Below are positions 20,746 through 29,097 of a DNA stretch of 64,000 bases, in pieces. Each line of letters starts with the position of its first letter. Position 1 is the stretch's first letter. The notes under the pieces were generated by a model. The model worked only from the letters and a program-made list of their open reading frames with translations, was not told the origin of the DNA and ran no database searches. The DNA is from Comamonas sp. KCTC 72670. Its GTDB lineage: Bacteria > Myxococcota > Myxococcia > Myxococcales > Myxococcaceae. The DNA lies in contig BNCN01000004.1 in assembly GCA_014656495.1 (NCBI GenBank), positions 124,001-188,000 of the forward strand, read 5' to 3'. A program made the translations under genes and the position numbers.

Positions 20746-21198
20746 GTGAACGGCCCTACGTACAAGGCGGAGATCTTCGACCGAATCGTGTTTTCGCGAT
20801 GGGACAATCCGCCGACGAAGGAAGACATGACGCTGTTGTTCGCCCAGGTGCAGGAAGCGTCGGCGCGTCTCAATTCGAAGCTCATCTACATCGCGTCGGT
20901 GAGTGCGAAGTCGAAGGTCCCCGACGCGAATGATCGCAACATCCTCAACCAGTTCCTCCTCGATGGCCGCCGCACCTGGATGGAGCAGGCGTGGCTCATC
21001 TACGAGGGCTCCGATCTGCAGCACAACCTGCAGCGGGTCATCATCTCGGGCGTGCTCATCCTGACGCGCACCTTCGACAACTTCCTGTCGGTGGCGAAGT
21101 CGGGTGACTCCATCATCAAGGACGTCAGCGCGGTGCTGAAGAAGGACGCCACGCCGCTCTTCGCCATGGCGAAGGAGCGCGGCCTCCTCGTCAGCTGA
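20746..21198 (+). CDS. Hypothetical protein, about 150 residues
   Basis: The start is the GTG at 20746, five bases after a GGAGG. The frame is open to 20611, but that stretch crosses a hairpin and looks non-coding. The protein is soluble with no signal peptide, and has alternating strands and helices (KAEIFDRIVFSRWDNPPTKEDM, LIYIASVSAKSK, WMEQAWLIYEGSDLQH, VIISGVLILTRTFDN). Length and pattern resemble small alpha/beta sensor folds such as STAS or PAS-like modules, but I do not recognise a family. Its codon use and GC are like its neighbours. Function unknown. Confidence 0.8.
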   Translation: MNGPTYKAEIFDRIVFSRWDNPPTKEDMTLLFAQVQEASARLNSKLIYIASVSAKSKVPDANDRNILNQFLLDGRRTWMEQAWLIYEGSDLQHNLQRVIISGVLILTRTFDNFLSVAKSGDSIIKDVSAVLKKDATPLFAMAKERGLLVS

Positions 21199-21205
21199 TG
21201 CGGGA

Positions 21206-21234
21206 CATCGGCGCCCGCTCAGCGGGCGCCGATG
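21206..21234. terminator. Bidirectional hairpin between convergent genes
   Basis: CATCGGCGCCCGCT (21206-21219) and AGCGGGCGCCGATG (21221-21234) form a perfect 14-base inverted repeat around one base, giving a stem of about 12 bp. It spans the gap between two convergent genes and includes the last codons and stop of the minus-strand gene. No T-run. Confidence 0.65.
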
Positions 21235-22355
21235 AGCTCCAGCTCGTTCAGCACGACATCCTCACGCTCGGGGAAGACGCTGACCGCGTCCACGTCGCGC
21301 AGCGCGACCTGGAGCTGGCACTCCTCCCAGTCGCCAGTGCCCTGGAAGCGGCAGATGGTGGGGTTGACGAAGGAGAAGTCCTTCTCCGGATCCCTCAACC
21401 CCACGCCCTTCGGCGTCCGGACAATGGCCCTCAGCGTCCCGGGGCCCGTGGCGTGGACCCGCACGACCCCGAGCTGCTTCAGCGTGGGCGCATAACCCGC
21501 GCGCAGCGCACCATCCGCATCCCACCGCTCGCTCCGGAGCGCCTTGCCCACCGGGACACCTGTCTTCACGTCCCGGTCGAACGCCTGGTGCCGGGGCTCG
21601 GTGCCCTCCAGGTGATCCGGCTTGATGGGCCCCGGCTTTCCATCCAGCGGCGCGGCGGCCATCGCGACCAGGGCCGCGGAAGGCGCCTCGAGGTTCGCCG
21701 CGGCGGCGCGCAGTACGGTGTCATCCAGATGGCCTTCCTGGGCGCAGCGCGGCGCCAGCGTGTCGACGAGCGCGAGCACCGGCGGCCGTACGCCGAGGCC
21801 GGACTGCGCCGCGGGCGCGATCCCCAACTGGACGAGCGAGACACAGGCCGCCTGCGTGCCCGGTCCCGCATGGTCCAGGTTCCACTTGGCCAGGGCCGTG
21901 TCCGCCTGGGGGTTCACCGCGGCCGCCAGCAGCGCCTGTCCCACGGCCTGGGCGCAGGTGTTCGCGGCCGTCAGGCACCGCTCGCACAGGGTCCCCTGCA
22001 GCGCTCGCAAAGGCGTGGCTTCTCCGTGGGATAAGGGAGAGCGCGCGTCGAGCGCGGCGCCGAGCACGCACGCCCGGGGAGGAGGCTGCGCACATGCCTC
22101 CAATTGCTGGCGGGCCTCGGCGACGACCTTGGCGTCCTGCGGCGTACGGAGGGCGCCCTCGAGCGCCCGCTCCAGGGTGCGGCACTCGGTGACGGAGGCC
22201 ATGCCGGCCCCAGGGGCCGACGGGGCAGGGGCCCGGGCCTGGCCGTCGGGCCGTGGGCCGGACGCTTCATCCTGGTGCGTCACACACCACAGGCGTCCAA
22301 AGGCGAGGAGTGCCACCAACATCAAGAGGAGGGTTCGGAGCGGGAAACGGCGCAC
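21219..22355 (-). CDS. Membrane-anchored hypothetical protein
   Basis: 378 residues from a GTG start at 22355 with AAGGAG seven bases upstream. An N-terminal uncleaved anchor or signal (RRFPLRTLLLMLVALLAFGR) is followed by a Pro/Ala linker and a periplasmic or surface part. This part is rich in short Ala-Leu helices in its first half and has about ten cysteines (CERCLTAANTCAQ, CAQPPPRAC), which suggests disulfides outside the cytoplasm. The C-terminal ~120 residues are strand-rich (LRAIVRTPKGVGLRDPEKDF, ECQLQVALRDVDAVSVF). I do not recognise the family. It is convergent with the preceding hypothetical gene and divergent from lpd. Confidence 0.8.
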   Translation of the reverse strand: MRRFPLRTLLLMLVALLAFGRLWCVTHQDEASGPRPDGQARAPAPSAPGAGMASVTECRTLERALEGALRTPQDAKVVAEARQQLEACAQPPPRACVLGAALDARSPLSHGEATPLRALQGTLCERCLTAANTCAQAVGQALLAAAVNPQADTALAKWNLDHAGPGTQAACVSLVQLGIAPAAQSGLGVRPPVLALVDTLAPRCAQEGHLDDTVLRAAAANLEAPSAALVAMAAAPLDGKPGPIKPDHLEGTEPRHQAFDRDVKTGVPVGKALRSERWDADGALRAGYAPTLKQLGVVRVHATGPGTLRAIVRTPKGVGLRDPEKDFSFVNPTICRFQGTGDWEECQLQVALRDVDAVSVFPEREDVVLNELELIGAR

Positions 22356-22435
22356 GAGCAAACTCCTTGATTCCAACCGGGACCGGGGGTTATCAGCCCC
22401 ACCGGGTTCCATCCTCAAAAATTACGGAGGCGTGC

Positions 22436-23833
22436 GTGGCTGAGACGTTCGACGTGGTGATCATCGGCTCGGGTCCTGGCGGCTACGTGGGAGCCATTCG
22501 CGCGGGTCAGCTCGGCCTGAAGACGGCCATCATCGAGAAGGACAAGCGGCTGGGCGGCACCTGCCTCCACCGCGGCTGCATCCCGACCAAGTCCCTGCTG
22601 TGGACCGCGGAGCTCTTCCACCACGTCCGCGAGGCGGCTGACTTCGGCATCGACGTGAGCAACCCGGTCATCAACTGGCCGAACGCGATGAAGCACAAGG
22701 ACAAGATCGTCACCAAGGGTGCCAACGGCATCGACTTCTTGATGAAGAAGAACAAGGTGACGGTCATCAAGGGCCACGGCCGCATCGCGGGCAAGAACAA
22801 GGTGGAGGTCACCGCCGAGGACGGCTCCAAGCAGGTCCTGGACGCGAAGAACATCATCCTCGCCACGGGCTCGGTGCCCAAGTCCCTGCCCAACGTCCCG
22901 GTGGACCACAAGCGGGTCCTGAACAGCGACTCCATCCTGCAGATCGACCGCGTCCCCAAGAGCATCATCGTCCTGGGCGCCGGCGCCGTCGGCTGTGAGT
23001 TCGCCTCCGTGTTCAACCACGTGGGCAGCAAGACGGCCATCGTGGAGTACCTGCCCGCGCTGCTCCCCATCGAGGACGCGGACATCTCCAAGGAGCTGGA
23101 GAAGATCTTCAAGCGCCGCGGCATCGACGTGCACACCGGCTCCGCGGTGGAGAAGGTGGAGCACACGGCGGACGGCGTGCGCGTCACCATGAAGGTCGGC
23201 AACGAGACCAAGACGCTGGAGGCGGAGATCCTCCTGTCGGCGGTGGGCCGCTCGCCCGTCACCGAGGACGTGGGCCTGGACAAGACGAGCATCAAGTCCG
23301 ACCGCGGCTATATCAAGGTCGACTCGATGCTCCGCACCTCGGAGCCCAACGTGTACGCCGTGGGCGACATCATCCCCACGCCGATGCTGGCCCACATGGC
23401 GAGCGCCGAGTGCGTGGTGGCGGTGGAGCACATCGCGGGGAAGAACCCGCAGCCCATCAACTACGACCTGACCCCGTCGGCCACGTACTGCTACCCCGAG
23501 GTCGCCTCGGTGGGCCTGACGGAGAAGAAGGCCAAGGAGCGCGGCTACGACGTCAAGGTGGGCATCGCGCCCTTCGCGGCGGTGACCAAGTCGGCCATCT
23601 CCAACGAGTCCACGGGCATGGTGAAGATCGTCTCGGACAAGAAGTACGACGAGGTCCTGGGCGTGCACCTCATCGGCCCGCATGCCACGGAGCTGCTGGC
23701 CGAGGCGTGCGTCGCGCTGAAGCTGGAGATCACCACCGAGGAGCTGGCCAACACCGTCCACGCGCACCCGACGCTGTCGGAGATCATGCACGAGGGCGCC
23801 GAGGCCACGCTGGGCCACCCGCGTCACTTCTGA
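22436..23833 (+). CDS. lpdA: Dihydrolipoyl dehydrogenase (E3)
   Basis: 465 residues. FAD-dependent pyridine nucleotide-disulfide oxidoreductase that re-oxidises dihydrolipoamide on E2 proteins. FAD motif GSGPGGYVGAIRAGQ, redox disulfide GGTCLHRGCIP (C-x4-C), NAD motif VLGAGAVGCEFASV, second FAD contact VYAVGDI, and the C-terminal His-Glu active site in HAHPTLSEIMHE. The start is the GTG at 22436, five bases after GGAGG. An open frame extends far upstream but lacks a ribosome site there. It is the first gene of a lipoate/2-oxoacid dehydrogenase group and is followed by its own terminator. Confidence 0.97.
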   Translation: MAETFDVVIIGSGPGGYVGAIRAGQLGLKTAIIEKDKRLGGTCLHRGCIPTKSLLWTAELFHHVREAADFGIDVSNPVINWPNAMKHKDKIVTKGANGIDFLMKKNKVTVIKGHGRIAGKNKVEVTAEDGSKQVLDAKNIILATGSVPKSLPNVPVDHKRVLNSDSILQIDRVPKSIIVLGAGAVGCEFASVFNHVGSKTAIVEYLPALLPIEDADISKELEKIFKRRGIDVHTGSAVEKVEHTADGVRVTMKVGNETKTLEAEILLSAVGRSPVTEDVGLDKTSIKSDRGYIKVDSMLRTSEPNVYAVGDIIPTPMLAHMASAECVVAVEHIAGKNPQPINYDLTPSATYCYPEVASVGLTEKKAKERGYDVKVGIAPFAAVTKSAISNESTGMVKIVSDKKYDEVLGVHLIGPHATELLAEACVALKLEITTEELANTVHAHPTLSEIMHEGAEATLGHPRHF

Positions 23834-23859
23834 GCGGCCGGCCTCGCCCCTGAAGTCCC

Positions 23860-23890
23860 AGGGCCGTCCCGGTGCGCCGCGGACGGCCCT
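23860..23890 (+). terminator. Terminator after lpdA
   Basis: A perfect 10-bp stem AGGGCCGTCC (23860-23869) with GGACGGCCCT (23881-23890), loop 11 bases, followed by TTCATTTCC. It lies 26 bases after the lpdA stop, which suggests that lipA has its own promoter. The rest of the 258-base gap shows nothing else I can support. Confidence 0.75.
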
Positions 23891-24091
23891 TTCATTTCCG
23901 GCCCCTCGCCATCACGGCGGGGCGCCGGTCCCCTGGCTGGCAGGTGGCACGGGACTCCCCGGGCTGCCCTGGGGCGGCCGGGGCATTAGTACAGAGGCGA
24001 CAACTGGCGGACGCCCGGTGGATGCTGACGCCTCGCGTCAGTGGCTTCCGCTTGAACGTCCTCCGTCCAACCCATAGAAGGCCCGCGATCC

Positions 24092-25021
24092 ATGGCGACT
24101 CCCGACCGGTTCCCTCTCCCCCAGGTGACTGAGACCACCCGCAAGCCGGAGTGGCTGAAGGTGCGGCTCCCGCACGGAGAAGGCTACGAGCGGGTCAAAG
24201 CCATCGTGAAGCGCACCAAGCTGGCCACGGTGTGCGAAGAGGCCCGCTGCCCGAACATCGCCGAGTGCTGGGGCGGTGGCACCGCGACGGTGATGCTCAT
24301 GGGCGAGGTCTGCACGCGCGCGTGCCGCTTCTGCCACGTGAAGGTCGGCGCGCCTCCGCCGCTGGACCCGATGGAGCCCATCCATCTGGCCCAGGCGGTG
24401 AAGGAGATGGACCTGGAGTACATCGTCGTCACGTCCGTGAACCGGGATGACCGGCCGGACGGCGGCGCCAGCCACTTCGCGTCCGCCATCCGCGAGCTGC
24501 GCCGGGAGAGCCCGCGCACCATCGTCGAGGTCCTCATCCCGGACTTCAAGGGCGTGGAGAAGGACCTGGCCACCGTCGCGGAGGCGAAGCCTCACGTGGT
24601 GGCGCACAACGTGGAGACGGTGGCGCGGCTGACGCCGACGGTGCGCGACCGCCGCGCCAGGTACGACCAGTCCCTGCGCGTGCTGGAGTACCTCAAGAAC
24701 CGCCCCGAGGGCCTCTACACCAAGACGTCCGTCATGGTGGGCCTGGGGGAGACGGACGCGGAGCTGGAGCAGACGTTCAAGGACCTGCGCGACGTGGGCG
24801 TGGACGTCCTGACGCTGGGCCAGTACCTGCAGCCGTCGCAGTACCACCTGCGCGTGGAGCGCTTCGTCACGCCGGCGCAGTTCGAGGCGTACAAGAAGCT
24901 GGCGGAGTCCTACGGCTTCCTCTACGTGGCGTCCGGTCCGCTGGTGCGGTCCAGCTACCGGGCCGCGGAATTCTTCATGAAGGGCCTGATGGAGCGCGAG
25001 CGGTTGGAGCGGCTCGGCTGA
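24092..25021 (+). CDS. lipA: Lipoyl synthase LipA
   Basis: 309 residues. Radical-SAM enzyme that inserts two sulfurs into protein-bound octanoyl groups. The auxiliary cluster motif is CEEARCPNIAEC (C-x4-C-x5-C), and the SAM cluster motif is CTRACRFC (C-x3-C-x2-C). The C-terminal RSSY segment (PLVRSSYRAAEF) is the conserved serine ligand region. Auxiliary-cluster sulfur is consumed in catalysis. It lies between E3 and an E2 gene and is separated from lipB by two genes, so lipoate assembly and its acceptor proteins are grouped. Confidence 0.98.
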   Translation: MATPDRFPLPQVTETTRKPEWLKVRLPHGEGYERVKAIVKRTKLATVCEEARCPNIAECWGGGTATVMLMGEVCTRACRFCHVKVGAPPPLDPMEPIHLAQAVKEMDLEYIVVTSVNRDDRPDGGASHFASAIRELRRESPRTIVEVLIPDFKGVEKDLATVAEAKPHVVAHNVETVARLTPTVRDRRARYDQSLRVLEYLKNRPEGLYTKTSVMVGLGETDAELEQTFKDLRDVGVDVLTLGQYLQPSQYHLRVERFVTPAQFEAYKKLAESYGFLYVASGPLVRSSYRAAEFFMKGLMERERLERLG

Positions 25022-25081
25022 GTCGCGGTGCTCCGGTTCATGGCTTGACCTCACACCCCTGCTTTTCGGAAAGACGACTCC

Positions 25082-26347
25082 ATGGCGATCTTCGAATTCA
25101 AGCTCCCCGACCTCGGTGAAGGCGTGATGGAGGGTGAGCTGGTGAAGTGGCACGTGAAGGCGGGGGATTCCGTCAAGGAAGACCAGGTGCTCGCCGAGGT
25201 GATGACGGACAAGGCCACCGTCACCGTCCCGTCGCCCAAGGCGGGCCGCGTCGTGAAGACGCACGGCAACGAAGGCGACATGGCCAAGGTGCACCAGCTC
25301 CTGGTCACCCTGGAGGTCGAGGGCGACGTTCCCGCGCAGGCGGGGGGCCACGGTGAGTCCGCGGCCGCTGCGGCCCCGGTGGCGGCGGCGCCCGCGGCGA
25401 GCGGCAATGGCTCGGGGGCTCCGGCCTCGGCGTCGAAGGTGCTGGCCACGCCGGTGACGCGGCGGATGGCGCGCGAGCACGGGCTGGACCTGGCGGCGAT
25501 CGCGGGCACGGGCCCGCAGGGCCGCGTGACGAAGGCGGACGTCGTCGCGGCGCTGGAGGGCGGCGAGAAGAACGTGGTGGCGGCGGCTCCGGCCGCGCAG
25601 CAGGCGCGTCCCGCGGCGCCTCCGGTCAGCTCGGGTGCTTCCGACGAGCGCGTCCCGCTGCGGGGCCTGCGCAAGAAGATCGCCGAGAAGATGGTGCGCT
25701 CGAAGTTCACCGCGCCGCACTTCGCGTTCGTGGAGGAAGTGGACGCCACGGACCTGGTGGCGCTGCGCGCCCGGCTGAACGCGCAGCTCGCGGCGGCGGG
25801 GGACAGCACCAAGCTCAACTACCTGCCGTTCATCATCAAGGCGACGGTGGCGGCGCTGAAGAAGTTCCCGCACCTCAACGCGAACTTCGACGAGGCGTCG
25901 CAGGAGCTGGTGGTCCGCGGCGAGTACAACATCGGCATGGCCGCCGCGACGCCGGACGGCCTCACGGTGGCGGTGGTGAAGAACGCGGACCGCCTGACGC
26001 TGGGCGAGCTGGCCCGCGAGACGGCGCGGCTGGGCGCCGCCGCGCGCGACCGCAAGCTGAAGATGGAGGAGCTGACGGGCGGCACGTTCACCATCAGCTC
26101 GCTGGGGCAGAGCGGTGGCCTCTTCGCCACGCCCATCATCAACCACCCCGAGGTGGGCATCCTCGGCGTGCACCGCCTGAAGAAGCGCCCGGCGGTGGTG
26201 GGCGACCAGGTCGTGGTGCGCGACATGATGAACCTGTCGCTGTCGTGCGACCACCGCGTCATCGACGGCTCGGTGGCGGCGGACTTCACGTACGAGATCA
26301 TCAAGTACCTGGAGAAGCCGGACCTGTTGTTCCTGGCCATGGCGTGA
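25082..26347 (+). CDS. Dihydrolipoamide acyltransferase (E2) of a 2-oxoacid dehydrogenase
   Basis: 421 residues. One lipoyl domain at 1-80 with the modified Lys in EVMTDKATVTVPSP, an Ala/Gly linker, a peripheral-subunit-binding domain near 120-155 (VLATPVTRRMAREHGLDLAA, GRVTKADV), another flexible linker, and a catalytic domain with the active-site motif SLSCDHRVIDGS near the end. MTDKATV around the lysine is more like branched-chain E2 than pyruvate E2, but the acyl specificity cannot be settled by eye. No E1 genes are next to it. It follows lipA with a 60-base gap, so the two may share a transcript. Confidence 0.93.
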   Translation: MAIFEFKLPDLGEGVMEGELVKWHVKAGDSVKEDQVLAEVMTDKATVTVPSPKAGRVVKTHGNEGDMAKVHQLLVTLEVEGDVPAQAGGHGESAAAAAPVAAAPAASGNGSGAPASASKVLATPVTRRMAREHGLDLAAIAGTGPQGRVTKADVVAALEGGEKNVVAAAPAAQQARPAAPPVSSGASDERVPLRGLRKKIAEKMVRSKFTAPHFAFVEEVDATDLVALRARLNAQLAAAGDSTKLNYLPFIIKATVAALKKFPHLNANFDEASQELVVRGEYNIGMAAATPDGLTVAVVKNADRLTLGELARETARLGAAARDRKLKMEELTGGTFTISSLGQSGGLFATPIINHPEVGILGVHRLKKRPAVVGDQVVVRDMMNLSLSCDHRVIDGSVAADFTYEIIKYLEKPDLLFLAMA

Positions 26348-26476
26348 GCTGAGCGCCGTGTCCGTGCCACGCCCCGACGGTGATGGGGCGTGGTGCCGGC
26401 CCTGGGAGCCCCTGGCCGCGAGCGCCCTGTACGCGGGCCGCGCGCCGGAGGCTCGGGCCGGTTAGTCTCCCAGGGT

Positions 26477-28009
26477 ATGGCCGAGAACCCTCGCGAGCTG
26501 ATCCGCGCCGCGCAGTCCGCCGAGACACAGGGGGACGTGGCCCGCGCGGTGGAGTGCCTCCAGAAAGCGGCGGAGCTCTATCGCGATGCCGGCAATCTGC
26601 AGCGGGCGCTCCAGTTGCTGCGCCACGCGAGCCGGTTGGATGAGCGCCGGACGGATATCGCGGAAGAGGTGAACCGGCTGGAGTGGTTGCCGGGCACGCT
26701 CCTCGCGAGGCCCCAGCCGGACGACGACGAGGATGCGGTGCTGGCGTCCGCGCTGGAGCTGACCGTGGAAGGCGGGTTGATTCCGGAGGTCGTCCACCGG
26801 CAGCGGCTCCTCGAGGATGCCCTGCGCGAGGCGGTGCTGCACGCCAGCGAAGAGGCACCTCGTGACACCGCCCCGCAGTGGGTCATCGACTCGGAGGTCG
26901 CGGGGGACGATGCCGCGCCGGGCGCTGACGCCCCTCCGCGCACGCAGGAGGCGGGTGCTCGAGGCGCGCCTGTCGCTGGGGCCGAGGAACGGGCAGAGGG
27001 CTTGGCTGAGGCGCCCGAGAGCCCGCCTGCGCCCGAGGCGCGACTCGCGCCTGCGGCGTCCGACGCGGACGCGGACTTCGCGCCTCCTGTCCGGCGCCGT
27101 CGAGAGGCCCGGCTCATTGAACGCGGCCCCACACGCGCGGACGCGGCGCTCGACGCCTGGTGCTCCTTCTGCTGCCGCCCTCGCGCCGACACGGGCGACC
27201 TGGTCGCGGGGCCCGCGGGCGCCTTCATCTGCAAGAGCTGTCTGCTCGAGTCCCAGTCCCTGCTCGGCGACGTCACGCCCGTGCCTCCGCCGCCCGTCGC
27301 GCGGGCCGAGAGGGCGGTGGAGGCCGTCGTGGGCCTCGTGGGCCAGCAGGCGGCGCGGGACTTGCTCGCGCAATCGCTCCAGGGCGGCGCGCGGTGTCTC
27401 CTCGTCGTCGGCCCGGAAGGCTGTGGCAAGAGCCTCTGGTTCCAGCAGCTCCAACGCGAGGACCAGGGCCTCCTCACTGTCGTCTCGGACCTGGACCTGT
27501 CCAGCGCGTCACGGCCCGTGCTCGTGGAGGACGTGGACCGGCTGGACGACGCGTCGCTCGCGCGGTTGTGTGCGTTTCTCTCGGGGCCGCCGCACCACCG
27601 GCCCGTTGTCATCCTCAGCGCGCGAGGCCACGTCACGGAGCCGAGGGACCTGCTGCTGCGTGGCGACGCCCGCGGCCTCTCGCTGTGGACCACGGCATCC
27701 CTCCGTCAGGCCGTGCGAGACGCCGTCCCGACGTCCCTCCTGGAGCACGTGCAGGTCCTGTTGCCGCTGCACCCGCCCACCCAGGCCGACTTCATCGAGA
27801 TTGCCCGCCAGCGCCTGTCCTTGCGCGAGCCCGCGGTCTCCCTCTCCGAGGACGTGCTCCACGCCCTGGCTGCCGCGGCGGCGCGCTCGCCCCGTGCAGG
27901 CCATGAGCTGCACGCCCTCCTCAACCGGGTGCCCTCGGGTGCGTGGAGCCTGGAGCCCGCGGCTCCTCCCTCCACCCCCCGGAAGTCCCGAAGGAAACGA
28001 ACGCGATGA
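26477..28009 (+). CDS. TPR / ClpX-type zinc finger / P-loop fusion protein
   Basis: 510 residues from ATG 26477. Residues about 1-65 form two TPR-like helix pairs (ETQGDVARAVECLQKAAELY, AGNLQRALQLLRHASRLD). Residues 70-225 are an Ala/Pro/Glu-rich linker. A zinc-binding domain like that of ClpX follows: C229-x2-C232 and C252-x2-C255 with LVAGPAGAFICKSC. Residues about 285-500 are an ATPase-like domain with Walker A GPEGCGKS (312-319), a short DNA/ATP-type Walker B (PVLVEDVDRLDD), and a DnaA/RuvB-like C-terminal part. It is not ClpX, since the pore loops and sensor motifs are absent. The tail is very basic (RKSRRKRTR). Its TGA overlaps the lipB ATG, so the two are translationally coupled. Function unknown. 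Confidence 0.8.
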   Translation: MAENPRELIRAAQSAETQGDVARAVECLQKAAELYRDAGNLQRALQLLRHASRLDERRTDIAEEVNRLEWLPGTLLARPQPDDDEDAVLASALELTVEGGLIPEVVHRQRLLEDALREAVLHASEEAPRDTAPQWVIDSEVAGDDAAPGADAPPRTQEAGARGAPVAGAEERAEGLAEAPESPPAPEARLAPAASDADADFAPPVRRRREARLIERGPTRADAALDAWCSFCCRPRADTGDLVAGPAGAFICKSCLLESQSLLGDVTPVPPPPVARAERAVEAVVGLVGQQAARDLLAQSLQGGARCLLVVGPEGCGKSLWFQQLQREDQGLLTVVSDLDLSSASRPVLVEDVDRLDDASLARLCAFLSGPPHHRPVVILSARGHVTEPRDLLLRGDARGLSLWTTASLRQAVRDAVPTSLLEHVQVLLPLHPPTQADFIEIARQRLSLREPAVSLSEDVLHALAAAAARSPRAGHELHALLNRVPSGAWSLEPAAPPSTPRKSRRKRTR

Positions 28010-29097
28010 ACACGCTCACTGTCTACCGGCTGGGCCGGGTGGAGTACGAGGACGGCCTCCAGTTGATGCACCTCTTCAGCGAGTCGCGCCGGCAGGGGCT
28101 GTCGGGCGACGTGCTGCTCCTGCTGGAGCACCCCGCCGTGCTCACCCTGGGCCGCGCCGCGAAGCGGGAGAACATCGTCGCCACCGACGCGCAGCTCGCG
28201 GACAGGGGCGTGGAGGTCTTTGACACCAATCGCGGCGGCGACGTCACGTACCATGGCCCCGGGCAGCTCGTGGGCTACCCCATCTTCCTGCTGCCGGAGG
28301 CCCGGCGGGACGTGCGCCGCTACGTGCGCGACGTGGAGCGCTCCATCATGGACGTGCTGTCGCGCTGGGGCATCACCGCGGGGCCCATCCCCAAGTGGCC
28401 CGGCGTCTGGATTGGCGAGGAGGGGGCCCCGGACACACGCAAGGTCGCCGCCATTGGCGTGCACCTGTCTCGCTGGCTCACCACGCACGGCTTCGCGCTC
28501 AACGTGAACACGAACATGGACCACTTCCAGTTCATCGTTCCGTGCGGCATCCGCGAGGCGGGCGTCACCTCCATGCAGCGTGAGCTGGGCCGCGTCCTGC
28601 CCATGGCGGAGGTGGAGGAGGCCGCCGCCAACAGCTTCTGCGCCGTCTTCGACAGCGAGCGCGTGGACGCGCCGCCGCCCCTGCGGACCGTGAGCATCGC
28701 GGTGGTGAAGGGCCACGGGCCCGAGGCCCGCGTGCTGCTCGTGCGCCGACGGCCGGAGCGAGGCGGCTTCTGGCAGGTCCTCACGGGGCGCCTCGAGGCC
28801 GGTGAGTCGCCCGCCCAGGCCGCGGCTCGTGAGCTGGAAGAGGAGACGGGCCTGCGGCTGCCGCTGGTGGACCTGGCCTACCGTCATGCCTTCGCGCTGG
28901 GCGAGGCCCTGCCGCCCCAACTGGTGGAGGAGAGCGGCTTCGCGGTGCACGTGCCCCCGGACGCGGACGTGCGCCTGAGCGCCGAACACGACGCCTTCGA
29001 GTGGGTGGACGTGCCCACGGCCCTGGAGCGGCTGCCCTTCCGCGGCCTGCGCGAGACGGTGAAGCGCGCGGTGGCGGGGAAGGGCCCTACAGCTTGA
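28006..29097 (+). CDS. lipB: Octanoyltransferase LipB fused to a NUDIX hydrolase domain
   Basis: 363 residues. Residues about 1-215 are LipB, which moves octanoyl from acyl carrier protein to the lipoyl domains. Landmarks are RGGDVTYHGPGQLVGYPI, the active-site Lys K146 (TRKVAAIGVHLSRW) and nucleophile C180 (IVPCGIREAGVTSM). Residues about 225-360 are a NUDIX domain with a complete Nudix box at 261-283 (G-x5-E-x7-R-E-x2-E-E-x-G). NUDIX enzymes cleave nucleoside diphosphates linked to another group. LipB alone is normally about 210-240 residues, so this is a true fusion with no stop or frame break between the parts. The start overlaps the upstream gene by ATGA. Confidence 0.92.
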   Translation: MNTLTVYRLGRVEYEDGLQLMHLFSESRRQGLSGDVLLLLEHPAVLTLGRAAKRENIVATDAQLADRGVEVFDTNRGGDVTYHGPGQLVGYPIFLLPEARRDVRRYVRDVERSIMDVLSRWGITAGPIPKWPGVWIGEEGAPDTRKVAAIGVHLSRWLTTHGFALNVNTNMDHFQFIVPCGIREAGVTSMQRELGRVLPMAEVEEAAANSFCAVFDSERVDAPPPLRTVSIAVVKGHGPEARVLLVRRRPERGGFWQVLTGRLEAGESPAQAAARELEEETGLRLPLVDLAYRHAFALGEALPPQLVEESGFAVHVPPDADVRLSAEHDAFEWVDVPTALERLPFRGLRETVKRAVAGKGPTA

